NCBI RefSeq assembly: GCF_905120355.1
Contig: NZ_CAJHOB010000001.1
Location: forward strand, 124,001-188,000
Reading direction: 5' to 3'
DNA from: Azonexus hydrophilus
Lineage (GTDB): Bacteria > Pseudomonadota > Gammaproteobacteria > Burkholderiales > Rhodocyclaceae
Length of the DNA stretch: 64,000 nt
Numbering within the stretch: position 1 is the stretch's first letter; every line of letters begins with the position of its first letter. This document shows positions 57,073-64,000 of this stretch, in pieces. The notes below the pieces were generated by a model that was given only the letters and a program-made list of their open reading frames with translations, was not told where the DNA came from and did no database searches. A program made the position numbers and the translations under genes.

Positions 57073-57663
57073 TCAAGATACCACAAGCCTTTCCGACAAA
57101 GAACGGATCATGCCGGCGGTAGCGCCCCAGATGAAATAGCGCCCATAAGGCATGGCGTAGTAGTGGCGCAAGGCACCACGCAAAAAAATGGAATGCCGCT
57201 GGTGATTGGCGGGATCAAGCAGGAAAGACAGCGGCACCTCGAAAATCTCAGCCACTTCGAATGGGTCCGGCTGCAATTCAAAAGGCGGCGTCAGGAGCCC
57301 GACCACAGGCGTCACAACGAAACCCGTCCCCGTGTAGTACTGCGGCAGATAGCCAAAAATCTCGATGTGACTCGGCGACAAACCGATTTCTTCCTGCGTT
57401 TCACGCAAGGCCGTCGCCTGTGGCGACACGTCCACAGCATCAACGCGCCCCCCTGGGAAGCTGACCTGACCCGCATGATCGCGCAAGTGGTCGGTGCGCT
57501 GTGTCAGCAACACGGTATGCCCCTGCGGGCGCTGAACGATGGGAAACAAGACCGCGGCAGGCGTCGCTGCCACTCCCGTCGCGCCATCTTCCAGCACCTT
57601 CACTTCACCGGTCGGCTCCGGCAAAAGCCGCTGACGCAAACGATCGAGAGAAAAATCAGACAT
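57073..57663 (-). CDS. CoA pyrophosphatase, Nudix hydrolase (NudL type)
   Basis: This 196-residue Nudix enzyme is expected to split CoA or acyl-CoA into phosphopantetheine and 3',5'-ADP. The Nudix box is GGRVDAVD followed by ALRETQEEIGL, the slightly divergent form used by the NudL/YeaB group. The upstream LLTQRTDHLRDHAGQVSFPG segment is the NudL family signature. It stands next to a CoA-thioester enzyme (thiolase), which may or may not be meaningful. Confidence 0.9.
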   Translation of the reverse strand: MSDFSLDRLRQRLLPEPTGEVKVLEDGATGVAATPAAVLFPIVQRPQGHTVLLTQRTDHLRDHAGQVSFPGGRVDAVDVSPQATALRETQEEIGLSPSHIEIFGYLPQYYTGTGFVVTPVVGLLTPPFELQPDPFEVAEIFEVPLSFLLDPANHQRHSIFLRGALRHYYAMPYGRYFIWGATAGMIRSLSERLVVS

Positions 57664-57667
57664 CCGT

Positions 57668-58315
57668 TCAGAAGCGTTTCTTCAAGGTCATGGTGGCACC
57701 GTCGCGCTGCATTTCCATGCGATTCAGGAAGCTCATGCCCAACAGCGCAACCGGCATGTCGGTCGAGTGAATCGCCGCATCCACCTGGTGCAGCACGATA
57801 CCGCCAACACGCACCTGATCGAGTTTAACGATACTGATCTGGGTCTGACCATTGGCCGTTTGCGAAATACCCTGCCGCCCCTTGCGCGGATCCAACCCCA
57901 ACCGGCGCGCATCGCTTGCCCCCAGGGAAATCATGCTGGCCCCCGTATCCACCAGGAAGCGTACGGAATTTCCATTTACCGTACCGGTCGTCACGAAATG
58001 CCCCTGCCCATCGGCGGTCAGAATCACCTTGCCCGCACCATCTGACGCCAGCCCCACCGCATGCTGCCCCACCCGCAACGGCCGCTTGCGCCCGGCAATC
58101 TCGACGACGACCTGATCGCTCTGGACCGAGAGCAGCTTGATGCCGTCAATCGTCGCGCCCGCCTGCACAGCCCTGGGAGGCGCACCATTGATCATCAGCA
58201 AGGCCTTGCTGCCCATGATGCCGGCCAGTCCGACTTCCTGCGCCTGAACCGCAGCCCCAGGCAGCGCCAAGCCTGCCAGCAACAGCACCCGCCAACCTGG
58301 TTTACGGAACCGCAT
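57668..58315 (-). CDS. periplasmic retropepsin-like aspartic protease
   Basis: This 215-residue protein has a signal peptide (about 1-26, ending VQA). A retropepsin-like domain at about 105-215 carries catalytic D123 in FLVDTGAS and a flap region VNGNSVRF. It matches the TIGR02281 clan AA family found in many Proteobacteria. One DTGA per chain implies a homodimer. The substrate is unknown. It ends 4 bases before the Nudix gene start, so the two are likely co-transcribed. Confidence 0.9.
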   Translation of the reverse strand: MRFRKPGWRVLLLAGLALPGAAVQAQEVGLAGIMGSKALLMINGAPPRAVQAGATIDGIKLLSVQSDQVVVEIAGRKRPLRVGQHAVGLASDGAGKVILTADGQGHFVTTGTVNGNSVRFLVDTGASMISLGASDARRLGLDPRKGRQGISQTANGQTQISIVKLDQVRVGGIVLHQVDAAIHSTDMPVALLGMSFLNRMEMQRDGATMTLKKRF

Positions 58316-58439
58316 GTTTGCCCCTTAAAAATGCCCAACGATTGAAATCAGAGGAGCATTTTGCCACAAGCCATTGTCTTGCTGATGTCCTCACTACGCG
58401 CGATCCATTCCTGCCGCATGGCTTATCATTGCCGCCATC

Positions 58440-59114
58440 ATGAACATCCTGATCGTCGACGACGAACCGGCCATCGCCGATACGCTGAGCTACGCGCTGC
58501 GCGCCGAGGGCTTCGCCACCGAGTGCTGCACGCTGGGCAGCGAGGCGCTGGCGCGGCTGCAACGGGGCGGCGTCGATTTCGTCGTCCTCGATGTCGGCCT
58601 GCCCGACATCACCGGCTTCGATGTCTGCCGCGCGCTGCGCCGCGACTCCGACCTACCGGTGCTGTTCCTCACTGCCCGTTCCGACGAGGTGGACCGCATC
58701 GTCGGCCTCGAACTGGGCGGCGACGACTACGTGACCAAGCCGTTCAGCCCGCGCGAGGTCGCCTCGCGGGTGCGCGCCATCCTGCGCCGCCTGCACGCCA
58801 ACGGCGAATCTCGCGGTCAGCCTGAAAAACCGGCGAAATTCGCCGTCGACCGTGACGGCCTGCGCATCGCCTACCACGGACAGTGGCTGGCGCTGACCCG
58901 CTACGAATACCTGCTGCTGGCGCTGCTGCTCGAACGCCCGGGGCGCATCCTGAGCCGGCCGCAGATCATGGCGGCGGTCTGGCAGGACGACGGCGAAAGC
59001 CTGGAGCGCACCGTCGACACCCACATCAAGACGCTGCGCGGCAAGCTGCGCGCGGTGCGCGACGACGAGGTGATCCTCACCCATCGCGGCCTCGGCTACA
59101 GCCTGGCAGCCTGA
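58440..59114 (+). CDS. creB: response regulator CreB-like
   Basis: This 224-residue OmpR-family regulator has a receiver with D51 in VVLDVGLPD and a C-terminal winged helix (about 125-220; [14 protein letters not shown]). The sequence follows CreB throughout and is paired with a CreC-like kinase 2 bases downstream. In E. coli CreBC responds to growth on fermentation products and to PBP inhibition. The codons are far more GC-rich than those of the genes to the left. No creA or creD flanks it. Confidence 0.92.
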   Translation: MNILIVDDEPAIADTLSYALRAEGFATECCTLGSEALARLQRGGVDFVVLDVGLPDITGFDVCRALRRDSDLPVLFLTARSDEVDRIVGLELGGDDYVTKPFSPREVASRVRAILRRLHANGESRGQPEKPAKFAVDRDGLRIAYHGQWLALTRYEYLLLALLLERPGRILSRPQIMAAVWQDDGESLERTVDTHIKTLRGKLRAVRDDEVILTHRGLGYSLAA

Positions 59115-59116
59115 GC

Positions 59117-60544
59117 ATGAACATCTCGGTCCGCCTGTTTTTCGGCTACTTTCTGGTGGTCGGGCTGGCCGCCTGGTTCGTGCTGTACACCTTCGTCAAG
59201 GAGAGCGAGCCGAGCATCCGCCAGGCCACCGAGGAAAGCCTGGTCGACAGCGCCAACCTGCTCGCCGAACTGGCCGCCGGCGAACTCGCCGCCGGGCGCA
59301 TCGAGGACGGCGCCTTCGCCAACGCCGTCGCCGCCGCACTGCAGCGCCATCCGAATGCCGAGATCTACGGCATCAGGAAGGACAGCGTCGACCTGCGCAT
59401 CTACCTCACCGACGCGCGCGGCGTCGTCGTCTACGACTCAGCCGGTCAGGCGCAGGGTACTGACTTCTCGCAATGGAACGACGTCGCCCGCGTCCTGCGC
59501 GGCGAATACGGCGCCCGCCAGAGCCGCTACAACCCGGACGACCCGAGCACCTCGGTGATGCACGTCGCCGCGCCGGTGCGCCGCGACGGCCAGTTGATCG
59601 GCGTCGTCTCGCTGGCCAAGCCGATGACCTCGATCGCCCCCTTCGTCGACCGCGCCACCGACCGCGTGCGCGCCTCCGGCCTGACGCTGCTGCTGGCGAC
59701 GGCGGTGATCGGCCTGGTGTTCACCGCCTGGCTCAGCTGGTCGATCCACCGCCTGCGCGACTACGCCCGCGCCGTCAGCGAAGGGCAGAAGGCCGAACCG
59801 CCGAGCGGCGGCGGCCGCCAACTCTCCGAACTGGCGCAGGCGCTGGCGACAATGCGCGAAAAACTCGAAGGCAAGCAGTACGTCGAACGCTACGTGCAGA
59901 ACCTGGCGCACGAAATGAAAAGCCCGCTGACGGCGGTGATCGGCGCCGCCGAAATCCTCGAAGACGAGCTCCCGCCGGAAGACCGCCGCCGCTTCGCCGC
60001 CAGCATCGGCGAACAGGCCGGGCGCCTGCGCGACATCATCGAACGCATGCTGCAACTCGCCCGCGTCGAACAACTGCAGGCGCCCGGCGCCAATCTGACG
60101 GTCGACCTCGCCGAACTCCTGAAAACCGCCGTCGCCGACCGCCAGCTGGCGCTCGCCGCGCGTGACCTGCATTGCGTGATCGACGCCGAACCGGGCATCA
60201 ACATCAACGGCGACGCCTTCCTGCTCCGCCAGGCCGTCCTCAACCTGCTCGACAACGCCATCGAGTTCTCGCCCGACGGCGGTGAAATCGCGCTGACTCT
60301 CCGTTCAACCGCAGAATCCGCCGAAATCCGCATCCGCGACCACGGCGCCGGCGCCCCCGACTACGCCCTGGCGCAACTCTTCAACCGCTTCTACTCCCTG
60401 CCCCGACCGGCGACGGGGAAGAAGAGCACGGGGTTGGGGTTGGCGTTGGTGCGGGAGGTGGCGCGACTGCACGGTGGCGAGGCGGGGTTTGCGAATCATC
60501 CGGAGGGTGGCGGGGAAGCGCATCTGACGCTGCAGCGTGCCTAG
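59117..60544 (+). CDS. creC: sensor histidine kinase CreC-like
   Basis: This 475-residue kinase has a signal-anchor helix (about 8-28) and a periplasmic domain (about 30-190). A second helix (about 195-215), a short HAMP-like linker and HisKA with H265 in [11 protein letters not shown] follow. The HATPase domain (about 365-475) ends with [18 protein letters not shown]. The N-terminus [21 protein letters not shown] and [15 protein letters not shown] match CreC. The coding sequence is extremely GC-rich until its last 130 bases. It is the partner of creB. Confidence 0.93.
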   Translation: MNISVRLFFGYFLVVGLAAWFVLYTFVKESEPSIRQATEESLVDSANLLAELAAGELAAGRIEDGAFANAVAAALQRHPNAEIYGIRKDSVDLRIYLTDARGVVVYDSAGQAQGTDFSQWNDVARVLRGEYGARQSRYNPDDPSTSVMHVAAPVRRDGQLIGVVSLAKPMTSIAPFVDRATDRVRASGLTLLLATAVIGLVFTAWLSWSIHRLRDYARAVSEGQKAEPPSGGGRQLSELAQALATMREKLEGKQYVERYVQNLAHEMKSPLTAVIGAAEILEDELPPEDRRRFAASIGEQAGRLRDIIERMLQLARVEQLQAPGANLTVDLAELLKTAVADRQLALAARDLHCVIDAEPGININGDAFLLRQAVLNLLDNAIEFSPDGGEIALTLRSTAESAEIRIRDHGAGAPDYALAQLFNRFYSLPRPATGKKSTGLGLALVREVARLHGGEAGFANHPEGGGEAHLTLQRA

Positions 60545-60674
60545 GACTCCGGTTGCAATTGGGTCGAAGAGGCGTTTCAGCCGCTGATTTCTAGACAGCA
60601 GCTATCGACCCTGAGCGGTCAGTCTATGCTTTGGTGATGCAACGACCGGTCTGGAGTAGCGTCGCGGTGTAGCG
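60545..60674. other. gene-free junction between creC and cecR
   Basis: These 130 bases carry no gene. GGGTCGA (60561-60567) and TCGACCC (60605-60611) are inverted copies 37 bases apart, too distant for a good terminator. Base composition shifts from very high GC in creC to a moderate level here, so this may mark a recombination or insertion boundary. Confidence 0.5.
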
Positions 60675-61331
60675 TTAGCTACCTCGGCGGCTGGCTTGCT
60701 CCTTGGTGGCCAGTAATCCTGCCAAAGCAAAATGCTTGAGATGGCTTTTGAGTTCATCTGCGGGCCGCGTCATCAATGCGCGAAATGGAGTAGGCGTATC
60801 GCGGTCCACTACCAGCATCATCAACATCGGTGCGATGACGCTCAGAACGCACCGCAACAACGCCGGGTCCTGTGCGCTGAATCCAGTAACTTCCGAAAGG
60901 ATGTCGCTCATGAGCTTGAAGCGCGGCATCACCCCTTCTCGAACGAGGGCTGCTAGGTGGGTAGAAGGTGCAACCAACTCCCGGGCGAATACACGTCCAT
61001 GCCAGCCCCCTTCGTCGTAAAGCCGGTCGACAATCATGTCGATGGCTGCGGATAGTTTGTTCTCCGCAGAATCCTGCCGAGCGTGAATTTCCTTGAGCTT
61101 CTGAAGGTTAATCAGCTGCTCATATCCTTCGAAGAGCACTGCTTGATACAACCCGTCGCGGCCGCCAAAGTGGTAATTGATGGCGGCAAGGTCTGTTCCG
61201 GCCGCTTCGCAAATCGCTTTGTTTGCGGCCCCTGCATAGCCAAGTCGTGCAAATAGCTGCCCGGCAACTTCCAGGAGGCGGGCTCGAGTTGCATCTCCAT
61301 CGGCACGCGCTGCTCTCTTACGTCCAGCCAT
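60675..61331 (-). CDS. cecR: TetR-family regulator, CecR (YbiH)-like
   Basis: This 218-residue repressor has an N-terminal TetR helix-turn-helix (about 10-60; LLEVAGQLFARLGYAGA and INYHFGGRDGLYQAV) and a CecR-type C-terminal ligand domain (DUF1956; about 80-205). In E. coli CecR controls ybhGFSR and affects sensitivity to some antibiotics. Here it is divergent from a ybhG-like gene, as expected. The ATG 61331 start is preferred to TTG 61340. The palindrome at 61377 is its likely operator. Confidence 0.9.
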   Translation of the reverse strand: MAGRKRAARADGDATRARLLEVAGQLFARLGYAGAANKAICEAAGTDLAAINYHFGGRDGLYQAVLFEGYEQLINLQKLKEIHARQDSAENKLSAAIDMIVDRLYDEGGWHGRVFARELVAPSTHLAALVREGVMPRFKLMSDILSEVTGFSAQDPALLRCVLSVIAPMLMMLVVDRDTPTPFRALMTRPADELKSHLKHFALAGLLATKEQASRRGS

Positions 61332-61370
61332 AGTTTTCAACCCAATCTTGATGCCCGAATGCTACCATAG

Positions 61371-61399
61371 TTGCAATTCAAATTGAATTTGAATATAGT
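61371..61399 (+). promoter_or_regulatory. ybhG promoter with 17-base palindromic CecR-type operator
   Basis: TTGCAA (-35, 61371-61376) and TATAGT (-10, 61394-61399) are separated by exactly 17 bases. Those 17 bases are a perfect palindrome, TTCAAATT-G-AATTTGAA (61377-61393). A dimeric TetR repressor bound here would cover the promoter. The site lies 46 bases from the cecR ATG on the other strand, where TTCAAA and TATGGT at 18-base spacing could form the divergent promoter. Confidence 0.75.
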
Positions 61400-61436
61400 G
61401 CGTCTATCGAGAACGTCAAGCGCAGGAGCATCGAAT

Positions 61437-62429
61437 ATGAACCGGAAAATTCTCGCCGGAGTTGCGATAGCAGTTGTTGGAGTCGTTGGTGTCAGCGCTT
61501 GGCTGTGGAGCGGAAACTCCTCGCAGAAGAACGACATCACGCTGCTTGGCAACGTCGACATCCGTCAGGTTTCACTGGCCTTCCAGGACAGCGAGCGCAT
61601 TGTTGAAATGCGGGTTGAGGAAGGGGCGAAGGTCACAGCTGGCCAAGTTCTGGCGGTGCTCGACACTCGCACGCTCGAGCTTCAGGCGGCTCAGACCGAG
61701 GCTCAAATCGAGGTAAACAAGAAGGCTTTGCTGCGCTTACGCAACGGTTCGCGCCCGGAAGAAATAGGTCAGGCGCAGGCCCGGGTGGATGCTGCTACTA
61801 CCGATGCAAAGTTGGCCGAGCTGGATTTCCAGCGGATGCAATCCATCGCAGAGGAAACTCATGGTCGAGGCGTTAGCCGCCAGGAATTGGACCGGGCCGC
61901 AGCGACATTAAAGGCGGCTCGTGCAAAAGTTGAAGACCAATCAATGGCCCTACGCCTCGCCAAATTAGGTCCGCGCTCTGAAGACATCGAGCAGGCGGCA
62001 GCCCAGCTCAAGGCATCGGAAGAGTCGTTGGCTTTACTCCGGCATCGCATTTCACTGGCTGAATTGAAAGCTCCGACCAATGCCGTCGTGCGTTCCAGAT
62101 TAGCCGAGCCGGGCGACATGGCGTCGCCACAAAAACCGGTCTACGCCTTGGCCATCGTGCAACCCAAATGGATACGCGCTTACGTGAATGAGGCGCAGCT
62201 TGCCCGTGTCCGGCCAGGGATGTCGGCTGAGGTCAAAATAGACGGACTTCCTGACGCATCCATCGCCGGGGAGGTTGGATATATCTCCTCGGTAGCGGAA
62301 TTCACGCCCAAACCCGTCCAAACGGAAGAGCTACGAACGAGCCTTGTCTATGAGGTCCGCGTACTGGTCAAGGACCCTGACGACCAGCTACGGCTGGGCA
62401 TGCCAGCCACTGTCCGCTTGGTGCCCTAA
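61437..62429 (+). CDS. ybhG: HlyD-type membrane fusion protein, YbhG-like
   Basis: This 330-residue periplasmic adaptor is anchored by an N-terminal helix (about 5-25). A lipoyl half (about 38-75), a long coiled-coil hairpin (about 78-200; ELQAAQTEAQIEVNKKALLR and ALLRHRISLAELKAPT) and a beta-barrel (about 230-330) follow. It links an ABC exporter to an outer-membrane channel. Length equals E. coli YbhG (332). ATG 61437 has AGGAG 8 bases upstream; the frame upstream of it lies in the promoter. Confidence 0.93.
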   Translation: MNRKILAGVAIAVVGVVGVSAWLWSGNSSQKNDITLLGNVDIRQVSLAFQDSERIVEMRVEEGAKVTAGQVLAVLDTRTLELQAAQTEAQIEVNKKALLRLRNGSRPEEIGQAQARVDAATTDAKLAELDFQRMQSIAEETHGRGVSRQELDRAAATLKAARAKVEDQSMALRLAKLGPRSEDIEQAAAQLKASEESLALLRHRISLAELKAPTNAVVRSRLAEPGDMASPQKPVYALAIVQPKWIRAYVNEAQLARVRPGMSAEVKIDGLPDASIAGEVGYISSVAEFTPKPVQTEELRTSLVYEVRVLVKDPDDQLRLGMPATVRLVP

Positions 62430-62453
62430 TCACCCCGAGGCACTCGGCAAATC

Positions 62454-64000
62454 ATGACCACAACTGCTCTCACCGTTGATGCAAAGGATGTCGTCAAACG
62501 CTTCAAAGGAGCGGTTGGCGGGCCGGCATTGAACGGCATCACCCTCTCGATTCCCAAAGGGCAGCTCACCGCCCTCGTGGGGCCTGATGGCGCGGGCAAG
62601 ACCACACTCATACGGTTAATCGCTGGTCTGATGAAGCCGGATTCAGGGAGCCTCTACACACTGGGCATTGATGTGGCCGCCAAGCCCCAGGAGGTACAAG
62701 ACCTCATCAGCTACATGCCTCAACGCTTTGGCCTCTATGAAGACCTGAGCGTCATGGAGAACCTTAATCTCTATGCCGACCTGCACGGCGTACCAATGGA
62801 TGAGCGTCGAGAACGCTTTGACCGCATGCTGTCCATGACAGACATGGCCGCATTCACCAATCGCCTGGCAGGAAATCTATCGGGCGGCATGAAGCAAAAG
62901 CTTGGGTTGGCCTGCACGCTGGTACGTTCCCCCCGGCTACTTCTTCTCGACGAACCGACCGTCGGCGTTGACCCGCTCTCCCGCCGTGAGTTGTGGCGCA
63001 TCGTGCAGCAGCTAGTCGAGGAAGAAGGTCTTCCGGTGATTGTGAGCACGGCTTACATGGACGAAGCAGAGCGTTGTAAGCACGTCATCGTAATGACTGA
63101 AGGGCAAGTGCTAGCCCAGGGCACACCGGATGAACTGTGCCGGCCGGCCAAGGGCCGTTGCTTTGTTGCCTATCCGCGGGAAGGTGAGTTGGCTAGGACG
63201 CTACAGGCGAGACTTATCGACGATAAGAGGCATGTTCTCGATGCTGTGCCGGAAAGCGGCGCGGTGCGCTTTATCCAGGCTGGGGGCACGGAGCCTCGTG
63301 ACCTTGAAGGAATACTTCTGGGAGCTCGATGCGAGGCCACTCCCTCCCGCCTCGAAGATGGAGTGATGACCCTCCTGCGCGAGCGTGCGACCCAGGACGG
63401 CCACGAGGATGCGGTTGAGACCAAGAGTTCGTCTGTACAGCTCGACACGAAGGACTCAATCGAGTTAATCAAGGTCCGCGACCTGGTTCGCCAATTTGGC
63501 AGCTTTACAGCGGTTGCCAGTACCTCGTTCAGCGTTCGCCGAGGCGAAATCTTCGGTCTACTCGGGCCCAATGGCGCGGGGAAGACGACCACATTCCGCA
63601 TGCTTTGCGGCCTGCTCCCGGCGACCAGTGGCTTCCTCGAGGTGGCGGGTTTCAACCTGAGAACCGCCCGAGCACCTGCTCGCGCTCGCATCGGCTATGT
63701 CTCCCAGAAGTTTGCCCTGTATGGAAATCTGTCCGTCACCGAAAACCTCACGTTCTTCGGAGGCGCCTATGGCTTGGGCAGACAGGAGCTGAATGCCCAG
63801 GTAGAGCGAGCGCTAGACGAATTTCAGCTGCGGGAAAAGAAAGACGAACGAAGCGGTGAGCTTCCCGGCGGTTTCAAGCAACGGCTGGCCATGGCCACGG
63901 CCCTGATACATCGCCCCGAGATTCTCTTCCTCGACGAGCCCACCAGCGGCATCGACCCACTCGCCCGTCGTGCTTTCTGGCGGCGCATCACGACCCTTGC
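62454..64000 (+). CDS. ybhF: fused double ABC transporter ATPase, YbhF-like (3' end beyond window)
   Basis: The frame starts at ATG 62454 and stays open to the window end, giving 515 codons without a stop; YbhF is about 578. The first nucleotide-binding domain has Walker A GPDGAGKTT (43-51), signature LSGGMKQ and Walker B LLLLDEPTVGVD. The second has GPNGAGKTTT (about 372), a divergent signature LPGGFKQ and ILFLDEPTSGID. It would power multidrug export with two permeases (YbhS/YbhR), presumably encoded just outside. A linker of about 60 residues joins the halves. Confidence 0.93.
   Translation, partial: MTTTALTVDAKDVVKRFKGAVGGPALNGITLSIPKGQLTALVGPDGAGKTTLIRLIAGLMKPDSGSLYTLGIDVAAKPQEVQDLISYMPQRFGLYEDLSVMENLNLYADLHGVPMDERRERFDRMLSMTDMAAFTNRLAGNLSGGMKQKLGLACTLVRSPRLLLLDEPTVGVDPLSRRELWRIVQQLVEEEGLPVIVSTAYMDEAERCKHVIVMTEGQVLAQGTPDELCRPAKGRCFVAYPREGELARTLQARLIDDKRHVLDAVPESGAVRFIQAGGTEPRDLEGILLGARCEATPSRLEDGVMTLLRERATQDGHEDAVETKSSSVQLDTKDSIELIKVRDLVRQFGSFTAVASTSFSVRRGEIFGLLGPNGAGKTTTFRMLCGLLPATSGFLEVAGFNLRTARAPARARIGYVSQKFALYGNLSVTENLTFFGGAYGLGRQELNAQVERALDEFQLREKKDERSGELPGGFKQRLAMATALIHRPEILFLDEPTSGIDPLARRAFWRRITTL

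Noticed and set aside
59473-60165. Arg/Pro-rich open frame inside creC
   Set aside because: It is the second frame of an extremely GC-rich gene and has no plausible start or domain.
1-64000. tRNA, rRNA, CRISPR, insertion sequence or prophage
   Set aside because: None was recognised; all gaps are short and no array of spaced repeats, transposase motif or phage gene is present.

Overview
The window is chromosomal DNA of a Gram-negative, GC-rich bacterium, most likely a betaproteobacterium of the Rhodocyclales (Dechloromonas/Azonexus-like). This is inferred from gene content and order: leuC-entericidin-leuD-leuB-asd-fimV-truA-trpF-trpB-trpA-accD-folC-dedD-cvpA-purF-metZ, BamC, LpxH, CcoG and CreBC. 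There are no rRNA or tRNA genes, insertion sequences, CRISPR arrays or phage genes, and most of the window reads as core chromosome. No gap between genes exceeds about 230 bases.

Left part (1-6.2 kb, minus strand): a six-gene envelope cluster of a COG3014 lipoprotein, a YcfL-like protein, an LpoB-type penicillin-binding-protein activator, a periplasmic CsgG/LpoB-like protein, a zinc-ribbon membrane protein and an SPFH-GYF protein. This is the least described and most interesting locus here. Next (6.3-10.5 kb, plus): an orphan amino-acid-type ABC binding protein, a MocR-type regulator and CcoG. cysS follows on the minus strand. A plus-strand run (12.1-18.3 kb) encodes a TPR protein and an L,D-transpeptidase that share a C-terminal domain, two cyclophilins, LpxH and RecQ. 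From 18.3 to 20.4 kb lie a ZIP transporter, a cupin and a fungal-type cytosine deaminase.

Middle (20.4-43.6 kb, minus): a long housekeeping array. Leucine genes feed into asd and the polar hub protein FimV. Then come truA, tryptophan genes, accD, folC, a SPOR protein, cvpA, purF and metZ, ending in an HD-GYP protein and an RhlE helicase. Many neighbours overlap by 1-4 bases, implying translational coupling. An MFS transporter, aroC and a CBS-domain gene lie upstream of leuC.

Right part (43.7-64 kb): a 1465-residue hybrid histidine kinase coupled to an HD-GYP response regulator; a BI-1 family membrane protein; RlmD; a small repeat-rich lipoprotein; bamC-dapA; a thiolase; a CobD/CbiB-like protein; a Nudix hydrolase; a periplasmic retropepsin-like protease; and a very GC-rich creBC pair. 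The end of the window holds a cecR-ybhG-ybhF-type drug-export locus. Its promoter carries a perfect 17-base palindrome exactly filling the -35/-10 spacer. The ybhF-like gene runs off the right edge.
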